A stretch of 36,675 nucleotides of DNA from an uncultured Clostridia bacterium (GTDB lineage: Bacteria > Bacillota > Clostridia > TANB77 > CAG-508): positions 1 through 36,675 of the forward strand of contig CALXUC010000014.1 in the NCBI GenBank assembly GCA_944391575.1, read 5' to 3'. The translations under genes and the position numbers were made by a program. The notes beneath the pieces are model-generated. The model was not told the DNA's origin and did not search any database. It saw only the letters and a program-made list of their open reading frames with translations. Positions 7,557 to 15,105 of this stretch are shown in pieces. Position 1 is the first letter of the stretch, and every line of letters starts with the position of its first letter.

Positions 7557-8745
7557 TTATAACTATAGCCAAAGGTGTAGCTAACCCTAAACTACAAGGG
7601 CATGCAACGACTAAAACTGTTATAAATGTTGAAATAGCACTTTCAAATTCTGCTCCCATTATTAAATAAGCTAAAAATGATAATATTGCTATAATAATTA
7701 CTGCTGGCACAAAATATCCAGATACTTTATCTGCTATTTTCGCTATCGGAGCTTTTGTATTACTTGCTTCTACAACTAATCTTACAATTTCTGATACGGT
7801 AGATTCTTTTCCAATTTTTTCTGCTTTATATTCTACATACCCATCATAATTTAAACTACCTGCAATTACTTTATCTCCTTTTTCTTTTGCTACAGGTTTA
7901 CTTTCTCCTGTAATAAATGCTTCATCTAAATGCGCTTTACCAGATAATATTTCTCCATCTACTGCAATTTTTTCTCCAGCTTTTGAAACTACTATATCTC
8001 CTTTATGGATTTCATCTAATGTAACTGTTTTTTCTACACCATCTATTTTTACAACTGCTGTATTCGGTGTAATTTCAACTAATTTTTGTATAGCTTCTTT
8101 GGTTTTATCTTTACTAATACCATCTATATATCTGCCAAGTTTTATAAAATAAATTACTATTGAAGCTGATTCAAAGTATAAATTCATTACTAAATCATGA
8201 TTTCCTCTAAATACCATATACATATTATATAAACTATATAATAAACTTGCTAAAACACCTATACTTACTAATGTATCCATATTAGGCGTTTTATGAATTA
8301 AATTTTTATATCCGTTTTTTAAAATATCATACCCATATATGATAAAACAAATTGTTAATATAAGTAGCGAAATCATGTAATTAGTTGAATTAGTATGCGG
8401 GTCTAAGAAAGGAATTGTAGGTAAATTTAACATATGTCCCATTGAAATATACATTAATATTACTGCTAATACTGTAAATATAATAAATTTTATTTTTTCT
8501 GTTTTACTTTTCTTTTCTAGTTTAATCTCTTTAAATTCACCTAAACTTTTAAAACCTGCTTCTTTCACAAATTCTTCTATCTTTTCTTGATTTAAGATTT
8601 TTTCATCATACATAATAGTAGCATTAGCCATAACTAAATTTACAGAACTATTTATAATTCCATTTTGCTTATTCAAATACTTTTCTAATCCGTTTGAGCA
8701 TGCGCTACAAGTCATTCCATCAATAGACAATATTATTTTTTTCAT
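7468..8745 (-). CDS. copA: copA, 5' part before a frameshift (metal-binding and channel half of Cu+ P-type ATPase)
   Basis: Contains an N-terminal HMA domain with GMTCSAC (C13, C16), six membrane segments, the actuator motif FITGESKPV and the copper channel CPCSLGLATPLA (near residue 385). Shortly after ISEGLCAS the frame breaks: the real continuation (NGILIKKSEILENAQK) is in another frame, while this frame runs on into an unrelated Lys/Arg-rich tail. One extra A in an AAA run at 7534-7536 explains it exactly. Without the downstream part the enzyme lacks its phosphorylation site, so the gene as given should be inactive in Cu+ export. It follows copZ with a 3-bp gap, and its ribosome binding site lies inside the copZ end. 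Confidence 0.88.
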   Translation of the reverse strand: MKKIILSIDGMTCSACSNGLEKYLNKQNGIINSSVNLVMANATIMYDEKILNQEKIEEFVKEAGFKSLGEFKEIKLEKKSKTEKIKFIIFTVLAVILMYISMGHMLNLPTIPFLDPHTNSTNYMISLLILTICFIIYGYDILKNGYKNLIHKTPNMDTLVSIGVLASLLYSLYNMYMVFRGNHDLVMNLYFESASIVIYFIKLGRYIDGISKDKTKEAIQKLVEITPNTAVVKIDGVEKTVTLDEIHKGDIVVSKAGEKIAVDGEILSGKAHLDEAFITGESKPVAKEKGDKVIAGSLNYDGYVEYKAEKIGKESTVSEIVRLVVEASNTKAPIAKIADKVSGYFVPAVIIIAILSFLAYLIMGAEFESAISTFITVLVVACPCSLGLATPLAIVISEGLCASKRNINKEKRNIRKCTKSRYNSI

Positions 8746-8748
8746 AAT

Positions 8749-8961
8749 CTAATCTTCCTTTACTACTTCAAATCCAATATCCTCTACTTTTTCCTTTAAA
8801 GTATTCTCTGAAACCTCATCTGTTGAAGTAACTTTTACTATCCCTGTAGTATAATTAGCCTCAACATCTTTAACTCCATTAATATTTTTTAGAGCATTTT
8901 TTACTCTATTCTCACAGCCATTACATACCATGCCTTCTACTTTAAATTCTATATCTTTCAT
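8749..8961 (-). CDS. copZ: Copper chaperone CopZ
   Basis: 70 residues with one HMA domain: FKVEGMVCNGCENRVKNAL carries the GMxCxxC copper-binding pair, and VKDVEANYTTGIVKV and IGFEV fit the beta-alpha-beta-beta-alpha-beta fold. In this family the protein carries Cu+ to CopA or to the copper repressor in the cytosol. The start is the ATG of MKDIEF, because AGGAGGT lies 7 nt before it; an earlier in-frame start would lie inside the operator. It is the first gene of the copZ-copA operon. Confidence 0.88.
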   Translation of the reverse strand: MKDIEFKVEGMVCNGCENRVKNALKNINGVKDVEANYTTGIVKVTSTDEVSENTLKEKVEDIGFEVVKED

Positions 8962-8981
8962 AATTATACCTCCTATATTTT

Positions 8982-9003
8982 TAATTGAGTGTTTACTCAA
9001 TTA
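8982..9003. promoter_or_regulatory. Operator-like palindrome of the copZ-copA operon
   Basis: TAATTGAGT/ACTCAATTA, 9-bp perfect arms around a GTTT centre. It starts 2 bp downstream of the -10 box and so covers the transcription start, the classic place for a repressor. It does not match the CopY box (TACAnnTGTA) as I know it. A TetR-type or other repressor is possible; none is encoded nearby. Confidence 0.65.
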
Positions 9004-9005
9004 TT

Positions 9006-9034
9006 ATTATAATCATTAAATATTTATTTGTCAA
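9006..9034 (-). promoter_or_regulatory. Consensus promoter of copZ-copA
   Basis: A perfect TTGACA (9029-9034) and perfect TATAAT (9006-9011) with 17 bp between them on the minus strand. Such a strong promoter would normally need tight repression, in line with the overlapping palindrome. Confidence 0.85.
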
Positions 9035-9056
9035 TAGTTTAACAAAACATTTATAG

Positions 9057-10907
9057 TTAATTAACTTTCACTATTTTTCCAAAAGAATTTTCATAAACTA
9101 CTTCTTTATTTTCTAGCAATGTTTTGTCATATTCCTTATAAAATGAAGTTCTATAAAAGCAAATTACATAATCTGCATTATCTATAATTTCACCATTCAT
9201 ATGTTTATAAGTTAATTTCTTTTGGAACCACTGTTCTCCCATTTCTGGATATGAATAATAATAATCTAATAATTTATATGCCCAAATTATTTGTTGTTCT
9301 GTACCTAATAATTCAATTTTCTTATTTTTATCTAAATTATCTCTAGCATACTTCATAAGCTCCATTTCTTGGTCATAAAAATCTATTCCTGCTTGCAATG
9401 TTAATGCTCTATTAACATTATACAATTCCGCAAATCCCGTAAATCTATAATCTTTTAACCTGTTACTAACATTTTTTATGCTAAAATTGAAACTACTAAT
9501 AACTAAAATAACAACATAAACTACTACTATTAAGTACGGAATTAACTTTTTCTTTTCATATAAGTAATACAAACCTTTAAAATTAATATACCAAAGCAAT
9601 ATCCATAATGCAAAATAGTTTTTAGTAACGTAATAATCTGACACGTAATCCATAATATTTCCAATTACAAGTAAAATTATATATCCTAATGTAAAAATTA
9701 CTGCTATAGAAGAAAAATCAATACTTTTCTTTTCTCTAATTTCTTTTATAATAACATATATTACCAAAGGCAATAAAATTATAATATTACTGTATAAATT
9801 ATTATACACATATCCTGGTGTTTTGAAACTGGATATTAATTGTTCTTGGCCCTCTATAGAATCTTCTACTTCTGTCGCAATTGAAGAATTAAGAAAATCT
9901 AAATTATATATTCCTTGTGCCATATAATAGATATATCCTAATATAAAAGGTAATATTAATGTAACTAATAAAGTAATTATATTTTTCTTACTAAATATTT
10001 TCTTATCTTCTTTATAATTTACAAAACATATATAAATAAATAATGCACTATAAATATATGGTATAAATTGATAATATGAATGGAAAAGTTGAAAGTTTAA
10101 TAAAAATAAGATTACTATTATCTGTTTTAAATTTATTTCTTTACTAGTATAAAATTGTACCGCATACAATAATGCTGTTACAACTAATATACCCATACTC
10201 ATATATTCAAAACCGAAAAGCAAACTATTTAAAGGATAGCCTAATACATATAATAAACTTACTATAAATGCAAGTACTTGAAGCTTCCCTTTAGATATTT
10301 TTACAAATGCCATATACATGATATAAGCAGTTAAAAATAATGTAAATAATCCAAATGCAATGAAAATTTTATAATTATAAAAAACATCAATTACATTAGA
10401 AAATATTTTCATAATTAATCCTGAATTAACAAATGAGCCAAGCTTCCAATTCTGCATTCCCCATAGCTCATCACCTTCTAAATTAAATAAATGATCCGAA
10501 TTTGCGAAATCAACTGCTGCTGTATAATGCACAGCTGGATCTGTACTTTCGTACACTATAGTTAATGAATTTCCATAATGAAAAGCGCCTATAAAAAATA
10601 CAATTATTGCTATTAAAAATACAAATATTAAGTCATATGTATTTAGATAGTATTTTTGAATTTCTTTTTTCTTAAATAAATATATCCCACCTAAAATTAT
10701 TAAAACAAAATTTACAATGGATAAGTTTAATAATGTTAATTTTATTCTTAAAAAATTTAAAATGTAACATTCAAAAACGTTGTAACACAATATTAATACT
10801 ATTCCTAATCCTAAAATTCCTAGCCCATTTAATTTTTTATCTGATTTTTTTATTAACATGAATATTATTAATATTGCTATTATACTAACTGAATATATTA
10901 CCCCCAT
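9057..10907 (-). CDS. Large multi-pass membrane protein, GT-C glycosyltransferase-like
   Basis: 616 residues with about 12-14 hydrophobic segments spread over residues 5-500 and a soluble C-terminal part (about 500-616). An acidic motif in the first long extracellular loop, ESTDPAVHY (D123, H127), sits where GT-C enzymes carry their catalytic loop acid, and the layout resembles bacterial lipid-linked sugar transferases. I cannot assign a defined family or substrate. The start has AAAGGACG 10 nt upstream and a promoter about 35 bp further. It is a single-gene unit; a structured repeat lies upstream. Confidence 0.6.
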   Translation of the reverse strand: MGVIYSVSIIAILIIFMLIKKSDKKLNGLGILGLGIVLILCYNVFECYILNFLRIKLTLLNLSIVNFVLIILGGIYLFKKKEIQKYYLNTYDLIFVFLIAIIVFFIGAFHYGNSLTIVYESTDPAVHYTAAVDFANSDHLFNLEGDELWGMQNWKLGSFVNSGLIMKIFSNVIDVFYNYKIFIAFGLFTLFLTAYIMYMAFVKISKGKLQVLAFIVSLLYVLGYPLNSLLFGFEYMSMGILVVTALLYAVQFYTSKEINLKQIIVILFLLNFQLFHSYYQFIPYIYSALFIYICFVNYKEDKKIFSKKNIITLLVTLILPFILGYIYYMAQGIYNLDFLNSSIATEVEDSIEGQEQLISSFKTPGYVYNNLYSNIIILLPLVIYVIIKEIREKKSIDFSSIAVIFTLGYIILLVIGNIMDYVSDYYVTKNYFALWILLWYINFKGLYYLYEKKKLIPYLIVVVYVVILVISSFNFSIKNVSNRLKDYRFTGFAELYNVNRALTLQAGIDFYDQEMELMKYARDNLDKNKKIELLGTEQQIIWAYKLLDYYYSYPEMGEQWFQKKLTYKHMNGEIIDNADYVICFYRTSFYKEYDKTLLENKEVVYENSFGKIVKVN

Positions 10908-10941
10908 TTTTCTTTCGTCCTTTCTTTTTTATATAACACTA

Positions 10942-10970
10942 ATTTTATCATTTATTCATTTTTATTACAA
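10942..10970 (-). promoter_or_regulatory. Promoter of the membrane protein gene
   Basis: TTGTAA (10965-10970) and TAAAAT (10942-10947) separated by 17 bp on the minus strand. Confidence 0.55.
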
Positions 10971-10999
10971 GGGAAATTAAAAAGAAATTTTTTATAACT

Positions 11000-11140
11000 G
11001 TAAACACTCAGAATACACTTGCAAAAAGCTTGATATATAGCTATTTTTAGTCAAAACATAGCTAGGGTGTAACAATCCGGGTCTTGACTTGCAAATAGCT
11101 ATATATCAAGCTTTTATTTAAATATCTGCTGAGTTGTTAC
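11000..11140 (-). repeat. Structured inverted-repeat element, copy A
   Basis: Nested arms: an outer pair near GTAAACACTCAG / CTGAGTTGTTAC, a long middle stem containing CTTGATATATAGCTAT, and an inner pair AGTCAA/TTGACT around a conserved loop with ACCCGGATTGTTACACC and TAGCTATGTTTT. The loop reads on the minus strand here, opposite to the other three copies. It contains no reading frame. It lies between the CHAP gene end and the membrane protein promoter. Confidence 0.75.
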
Positions 11141-11169
11141 TTATAGCACTCAAGTATGTTATAAAAACA

Positions 11170-11212
11170 CTTTGTATATAACTACTTTTATTAAAAGTAG
11201 TTATATACAAAG
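11170..11212 (-). terminator. Long hairpin after the CHAP gene
   Basis: A perfect 20-bp stem (11170-11189 with 11193-11212) with a 3-nt loop. On the minus strand it is followed by GTGTTTTTATA, which fits a terminator 27 bp after the stop codon. It lacks the conserved loop of the structured repeats. Confidence 0.65.
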
Positions 11213-11238
11213 CTTTAAATAAATATTCATTGAACAAA

Positions 11239-11895
11239 TTATTCTACATAAGTTTTTCCGTCATATTTAAAAGCTATCCAACCACTAGGTATTCTTCCCC
11301 AAATTTCGTTATCATTTACGACCTTTTTTTCTAATAAAGTTACTTTTGTACCTGTTTTTAATACCGCAGTTGTATAATCATATGCATTTTGTTGTCCGTC
11401 CACTGTTAATTCATTTCTATTCTTTTGTTTATAATTTGTTCCTGCTCCTTCACGTACTTTTAAATCAACTTTTGTTATATACGTTTTTCCGATTTCATAA
11501 TTATCCTCAACACCCAAATCCACTTTTGTTGGTCTTTGTATTATAGCGTATCCACTTTCTATGCTCCCTAGAGTTACTATTCTATTACCGTTTTTATTTT
11601 GTTCTAAAGATTTCATATCTGCAGTTATAATCGCCATATGACCATATTGCCCCCAAGTGTAAACTAGTATATCGCCAGGTTTTGGCGTATTATCCGATGC
11701 AAATCTATTAAAACCTTCTATAGTAATATTTGCCCAGTCTTTTGCGTTACCTCTAGCTTTAAAAGGTATATTAAATACTTTGTTTAAATACTGTTGAATT
11801 AAACTTACACATTCTCCTTTATAACTTCCTTCTGGCGTAGGATTTCCAACACTGCCTTGAGCTATTGCCCATTTTTCAAATTCAATTAAATTCAT
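11239..11895 (-). CDS. CHAP-domain peptidoglycan hydrolase with C-terminal SH3-like domain
   Basis: 218 residues. CHAP domain at about 1-125 with catalytic Cys in KGECVSLIQQY (C29) and His in GQYGHMAII (H86); such enzymes cut peptidoglycan amide or peptide bonds. From about residue 140, YITKVDLKVREGAGTNYK followed by VTLLEKK and WGRIPSGWIAFKYDGKTYV is a bacterial SH3-type wall-binding domain. There is no signal peptide, so it is endolysin-like or exported by another route. A GTG 15 bp upstream is in frame but is itself part of the AGAGGTG ribosome binding site, so the ATG is used here. It lies downstream of the RCC1 prepilin gene with a 61-bp gap and may be cotranscribed. Confidence 0.8.
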   Translation of the reverse strand: MNLIEFEKWAIAQGSVGNPTPEGSYKGECVSLIQQYLNKVFNIPFKARGNAKDWANITIEGFNRFASDNTPKPGDILVYTWGQYGHMAIITADMKSLEQNKNGNRIVTLGSIESGYAIIQRPTKVDLGVEDNYEIGKTYITKVDLKVREGAGTNYKQKNRNELTVDGQQNAYDYTTAVLKTGTKVTLLEKKVVNDNEIWGRIPSGWIAFKYDGKTYVE

Positions 11896-11956
11896 ATATA
11901 AATATTTCACCTCTATTTATATATTATTAAATTCTTGTAATTTTTGTTACTTGTAT

Positions 11957-14656
11957 TTATTCTTCTAACATTGGACATCTTACAAATTCTGTTCTAGATA
12001 TTGTATCTCCTGTTCCTAGTTGTCCGTATTCATTTTTACCAATTCCATACATTTCTCCTGTTTTAGTTTTAAATAATGCAAACCCGTCACCTAAACTTAC
12101 TGAATCTATATTATTAATTGCAAGTTTTTGAGGTGTAGAATATACTTCATTTAATTCATAACCGTTTCCCATTACTCCATACACATTATAACCCCAACCA
12201 TAAACTTCACCATTTTCTAATACTGCTAAACTTAAAAAATCATAAGTTACTATTTGCTTAACTTTTACATTTTCTTTAATCACTAATTCTTCAAAATCTG
12301 TATTTACGACTTTTCCTAAGCCAGATGTATTAGAATTACTAGACATTACGTATAATCTCCCATCATTCGTTAATAAAAACGTTACCATTGTATTATAATT
12401 ATCGCTTTTACTTCTAGCCACATCAACTATATCTTTACTAATTTCATCTAGGACTTCGCTATTAGCTTCTTTTGGGTAGGCTGTAATAATAGCTGGCGTT
12501 CCTCCATAATCTAAATCAGCAGTTTTATTTGGTATCATAATATTCCACCTACTTCCAGACCAATATAATTTTCCATCTTCAGTTATATAACAGAAGCCTC
12601 CAGCATCGGGAGTAGCAAATATATCTTTTATATTATCTATATAATCTACACCATTACTAGTTATATGTTGGAAATCTTCTCTAACTAAAGTATCTCCCCA
12701 TAATCCCGTTATTCCATCACCTTTTGCATACAAGTTTCCGTCATTTGTTAATACATATGCTGTATTAGTTGAGCTAGATACAAGTATTTTTTTTACATTT
12801 TTTAATTCAGTATTTTTAACGAAATTATTTTCATATACGTTTCCATTTCTATCAGTCACATATATTTCATTTCTTTTTCCAGTAATATATGTAACATTTT
12901 CCATAACTTGTCTTAATGTGCGATTGGCTTTACATCCTGGAGAGGTTATATTTTCTGTATCTGTATAAATTCCATCTGTAGTAACAACGGCATAATCTAG
13001 TGGAAAATATGTAGTATCCACTATTTCATACCTACTAAATAAATTACTAATTTTTTTAGTATTGTAGTTAATTATATATGCTTTTCCATTGCTAATCACC
13101 ATATTTTTTCCTAATAATCTCGCATTTACATCACTTTCAAAATTTGAAACTTTTTCAAATGTTTTTGTATAAATACCATTTGTACCACCTGTTAAATATA
13201 TTTCACCTAAATTATTTTTTACCACGGAATAAGATGTAGAATTGTTTCTTACTTCTGCAACATTACTTGTTATATATGTTAATGTATCTCTGTTACTTAA
13301 ATCGGTTAAACCTAATTGTCCTGCCATATTGTTACCACACCCGTATAGCTCTCCATTATCTTTTAATATAAATGTAGTATTTCCGTTATATGCTATATTA
13401 TTTGCTGAAATTTCATTAAACTCTTCACTTAATTGCACACATTTCGTCTGAGCTATGTTATGTCCTAAACCAAATTGTCCATAATTATTACGCCCTACTC
13501 CAAACACCTTGCCTCCAGCAGCTTCATTACATTTTATCAAAGCAGAAGAAGAATATGAAATTATAGAAGGATAAATCTCCTCAATGTCGTCTCCTGTTAT
13601 TCCGTCTATTTTTATTTCAACAAAAGAATTATAAAGATTTGTATTTCCTTGGCCTAAAGAGCCAAAACTATTTACACCAGCTCCCATTATTTTACTATCT
13701 GTTGTAACTAAATAGGTGTTATTGTAACCAGCCCATACATTTTTTACATTTGAATATATTTTAATAGGTTCTGATAATAAAAATGAATTACCTAATCCTA
13801 ATTTATTATTAGTATTTTCTCCCCACGCCCATAAATCATTATTCTGATCTATCACAAATGCTGTTCCGCAACTTATATATACTTTCTTTGCATTACCATT
13901 GCTATCTAACGCCATTCTATTTCCGAATTTTGAGTTAATCTCTACTATATCTAATTTATTCCAACCATTAATATACGTATTTTCTTCTTGCGTCATACCT
14001 GAATTAGCAGTTATTTCACCCAAAACTTTTAAAGTTCCATCTCCATATAATTTATATGTATTATTTCCAATTAAAAAATATTGCGATTTATCTTCTTCAT
14101 TAAATGGTAATAATACATACATTATTTGATTATTATACTTTGTTCCATTTATATTTATTATTTTATATCCCAAAGAATTTTCATCTATACATAAATATAA
14201 ATTATCTTTCCATTCATTCGGAATATTTAAATTACTCGTGTCTAATTTATAAAATTCTGTATAATCTATCATATCTAATGTTGGTATGTTTGTACTAGTA
14301 ATATCTATAGATAAATTTAATAATATATATTTCAATTCTTCTGGTAAATTTTCTTTTTCTTCTGAAGATAACTCTGTATCTAAAGTAAGATATTGATTTT
14401 CATTATTTTTGGCAAGTGGATATTTGTCTAATTCACCTTCAACATTTTCTAATTCTTTATTTAATACGTGTAAAGATATAGCTTCTTTAATTTGTGCCGA
14501 TAAAGTTTGTACTTTAGCATCATTTACTTTACCGAATAATCCATCTCCACCTACTACTGCAGATATTGCTACTCCAGCTAATATCAGCATTACTACTACT
14601 GTGATTACTAATGCAATTAACGTAATACCTTTTGCACTTTTTATTTTAAATCTCAT
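11957..14656 (-). CDS. Prepilin-like secreted protein with RCC1-type beta-propeller repeats
   Basis: 899 residues. After a short basic start, AKGITLIALVITVVVMLIL is a class III-type prepilin signal and hydrophobic helix; the residue at +5 after the Gly is Ala rather than the usual Glu of pilins. From about residue 255 to the end there are RCC1-like repeats, for example LWAWGENTNNKLGLG, VFGVGRNNYGQFGLG, LYGCGNNMAGQLGL, VYGWGYNVYGVMGNG and MYGIGKNEYGQLGTG, which fold as a beta-propeller and usually bind partners. It is probably displayed on the cell surface. A tiny microsatellite gene and terminator lie upstream, as for the other two prepilin units. The start has AAAGGAG about 9 nt upstream. 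Confidence 0.82.
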   Translation of the reverse strand: MRFKIKSAKGITLIALVITVVVMLILAGVAISAVVGGDGLFGKVNDAKVQTLSAQIKEAISLHVLNKELENVEGELDKYPLAKNNENQYLTLDTELSSEEKENLPEELKYILLNLSIDITSTNIPTLDMIDYTEFYKLDTSNLNIPNEWKDNLYLCIDENSLGYKIININGTKYNNQIMYVLLPFNEEDKSQYFLIGNNTYKLYGDGTLKVLGEITANSGMTQEENTYINGWNKLDIVEINSKFGNRMALDSNGNAKKVYISCGTAFVIDQNNDLWAWGENTNNKLGLGNSFLLSEPIKIYSNVKNVWAGYNNTYLVTTDSKIMGAGVNSFGSLGQGNTNLYNSFVEIKIDGITGDDIEEIYPSIISYSSSALIKCNEAAGGKVFGVGRNNYGQFGLGHNIAQTKCVQLSEEFNEISANNIAYNGNTTFILKDNGELYGCGNNMAGQLGLTDLSNRDTLTYITSNVAEVRNNSTSYSVVKNNLGEIYLTGGTNGIYTKTFEKVSNFESDVNARLLGKNMVISNGKAYIINYNTKKISNLFSRYEIVDTTYFPLDYAVVTTDGIYTDTENITSPGCKANRTLRQVMENVTYITGKRNEIYVTDRNGNVYENNFVKNTELKNVKKILVSSSTNTAYVLTNDGNLYAKGDGITGLWGDTLVREDFQHITSNGVDYIDNIKDIFATPDAGGFCYITEDGKLYWSGSRWNIMIPNKTADLDYGGTPAIITAYPKEANSEVLDEISKDIVDVARSKSDNYNTMVTFLLTNDGRLYVMSSNSNTSGLGKVVNTDFEELVIKENVKVKQIVTYDFLSLAVLENGEVYGWGYNVYGVMGNGYELNEVYSTPQKLAINNIDSVSLGDGFALFKTKTGEMYGIGKNEYGQLGTGDTISRTEFVRCPMLEE

Positions 14657-14776
14657 ACTTATAAACTCCTTTATACATATTAATTTGTTAACATTTATTT
14701 TTAATATAAAAAAACTCTTTTAAATTATTGATATATAATTCGGACCCGCTCTTTTTTCTTTGTAATAGAAAACGCA

Positions 14777-14867
14777 AAAAGATAGACCTATATTACTAAA
14801 ATATGGAATTTTAGAAACATTCTTAATATTTCTTTCCATATTTAATTTTAATATAGTTCTATCTTTT
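14777..14867 (-). terminator. Terminator of microsatellite small gene, copy 1
   Basis: GATAGAACTATATTA pairs with TAATATAGGTCTATC, with an inner stem AAATATGGAA/TTCCATATTT; the hairpin ends in CTTTTT on the minus strand. The same outer arms occur after the other two copies. Confidence 0.7.
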
Positions 14868-14909
14868 ATTTTACGAATTAATTTTATAGCTCTACATAGT
14901 AAAGTTTTT

Positions 14910-15029
14910 TTATTTTCTAAATGACAACATGCGATATATATATATATATATATATACAGCCATGCGGGTTTCAGCGATTTCTTTTATTTTTTTCATATTT
15001 TTTTCTTTTAATTTTAAGTTTACTACCAT
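14910..15029 (-). CDS. Small protein with (AT)n-encoded C-terminus, copy 1
   Basis: 39 residues. It begins MVVNLKLKEKN, a basic, helix-prone N-terminus, then EIAETRMAV, which is nearly identical in all three copies, then Tyr-Ile repeats encoded by an (AT)11.5 tract, then RMLSFRK. The ATG has AAGGAG 8 nt upstream. The function is unknown; there is no signal peptide or recognisable fold. It lies between adhE and the RCC1 prepilin gene and ends before a dedicated terminator. The same DNA downstream of the tract is read in another frame in copy 3, because the tract there is one unit shorter. Confidence 0.65.
   Translation of the reverse strand: MVVNLKLKEKNMKKIKEIAETRMAVYIYIYIYRMLSFRK
14934..14956. 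repeat. Dinucleotide microsatellite (AT)11.5
   Basis: 23 bp of uninterrupted alternating AT inside the small gene, codon-spanning, so each gain or loss of one unit shifts the frame. Confidence 0.9.
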
Positions 15030-15075
15030 TTTATTTTCTCCTTACTTTTACATCAAATTATTTATAATCCTTCAA

Positions 15076-15105
15076 ATTATACCAAAATTTCTACTCTACC
15101 TACAA
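15076..15105 (-). promoter_or_regulatory. Possible promoter of small gene copy 1
   Basis: TATAAT at 15076-15081 with a poor -35 TTGTAG (15100-15105) 18 bp away on the minus strand. The -35 box overlaps the adhE stop codon. Unlike copies 2 and 3, the TTGCA-TAAGAT promoter is absent, so this copy has a different upstream junction. Confidence 0.4.

Noticed and set aside
7520-7560. Programmed ribosomal frameshift in copA, as described for E. coli copA
   Set aside because: The site lies after the CPC channel, not after the metal-binding domain, and TCTAAACGG is not a recognised slippery heptamer; a simple one-base insertion fits better.
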